From: Megaustenia siamemsis
Lineage: Eukaryota > Mollusca > Gastropoda > Stylommatophora > Ariophantidae
Direction of reading: 5' to 3'
NCBI GenBank assembly: GCA_032433765.1
Contig: JAVIAB010000092.1
Coordinates: forward strand, 66,578,666 to 66,642,665
DNA: 64,000 nucleotides
Shown: positions 63,868-64,000 of the stretch, piece by piece
Layout of the letters: the number at the start of each line of letters is the position of its first letter
Numbering within the stretch: the first letter of the stretch is position 1
Translations under genes and position numbers: made by a program
Notes under the pieces: generated by a model
What the model was told of the DNA's origin: nothing
The model's input: only the letters and a program-made list of their open reading frames with translations
Database searches by the model: none

Positions 63868-64000
63868 GTAAGTAAAGATGATTGTTGTGTGACACCTAGT
63901 GCACATTGTATTTATTATGAGGGGCATTCTATGGAAAGGTTAACTATAGACGCCAGCCTCAAGACAGAGAGGTTGTGGGTTCAAATTCCGGCTCCAGATT
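63868..64000 (+). mobile_element. Start of intron 22 with a tRNA-like SINE head at the edge
   Basis: At about 63940-64000 a B-box-like GGGTTCAAATTCCGG is preceded about 30 bases by an A-box-like stretch. The element runs off the window. Confidence 0.45.

Overview
This is a 64 kb stretch of AT-rich animal (invertebrate) genomic DNA. It lies wholly inside one very long, multi-exon gene on the + strand. I can trace 22 consecutive exons between 2828 and 63867, about 4.5 kb of coding sequence. Every junction has AG/GT borders and the reading frame carries through all 21 introns. The protein is a chain of about ten Calx-beta domains with one LamG/pentraxin-like domain. That is the layout of the central ectodomain of the giant adhesion GPCR ADGRV1 (VLGR1/GPR98). 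The 5' exons, the rest of the ectodomain, the GAIN domain and the 7TM region lie outside the window. Spliceosomal introns, tRNA-derived SINEs, several LINE clades and hAT, piggyBac and IS630/Tc1/mariner-type DNA transposons show a metazoan. I cannot name the species. A lophotrochozoan such as a mollusc, or a chelicerate, is a guess.

Layout. 1-2827: upstream intron with a hAT-type transposase relic and LINE pieces. 2828-9840: exons 1-2, separated by an intron holding a four-level nest of elements (LINE-A containing LINE-B containing a DDE transposon containing a SINE) plus a separate 1.17 kb insertion with a duplicated Cys-rich ORF. 9841-20830: intron 2, with a 3.35 kb inverted array of 436-bp units, a young LINE-C copy, and a 2.0 kb TG...CA element inside a second LINE-A copy. 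20831-26594: exons 3-8, including the LamG domain. 26595-38252: exons 9-11, with an 8.1 kb intron 10 carrying the second copy of the DDE transposon. 38253-50569: exons 12-19, with a piggyBac-like element, a 38-bp minisatellite, a 5'-inverted LINE-C and LINE-D copies. 50570-56401: intron 19, an old LINE with three later insertions. 56402-63867: exons 20-22. Exon 20 carries an extra four-cysteine, PAN/apple-like module inside a Calx-beta domain.

No second host gene is supported, apart from the unexplained Cys-rich ORF at 4484-5167. Almost all other open frames are LINE reverse-transcriptase or transposase fragments, or fortuitous frames within the array. Many insertions have clean target-site duplications (TSDs), and several have an identifiable pre-insertion reading, so relative ages can be read directly. 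The best candidates for something undescribed are the inverted array (9903-13253), the mobile Cys-rich duplicated-domain ORF (4467-5633), the two-headed SINE (8168-8537) and the non-Calx modules inserted at the same loop of two Calx-beta domains.
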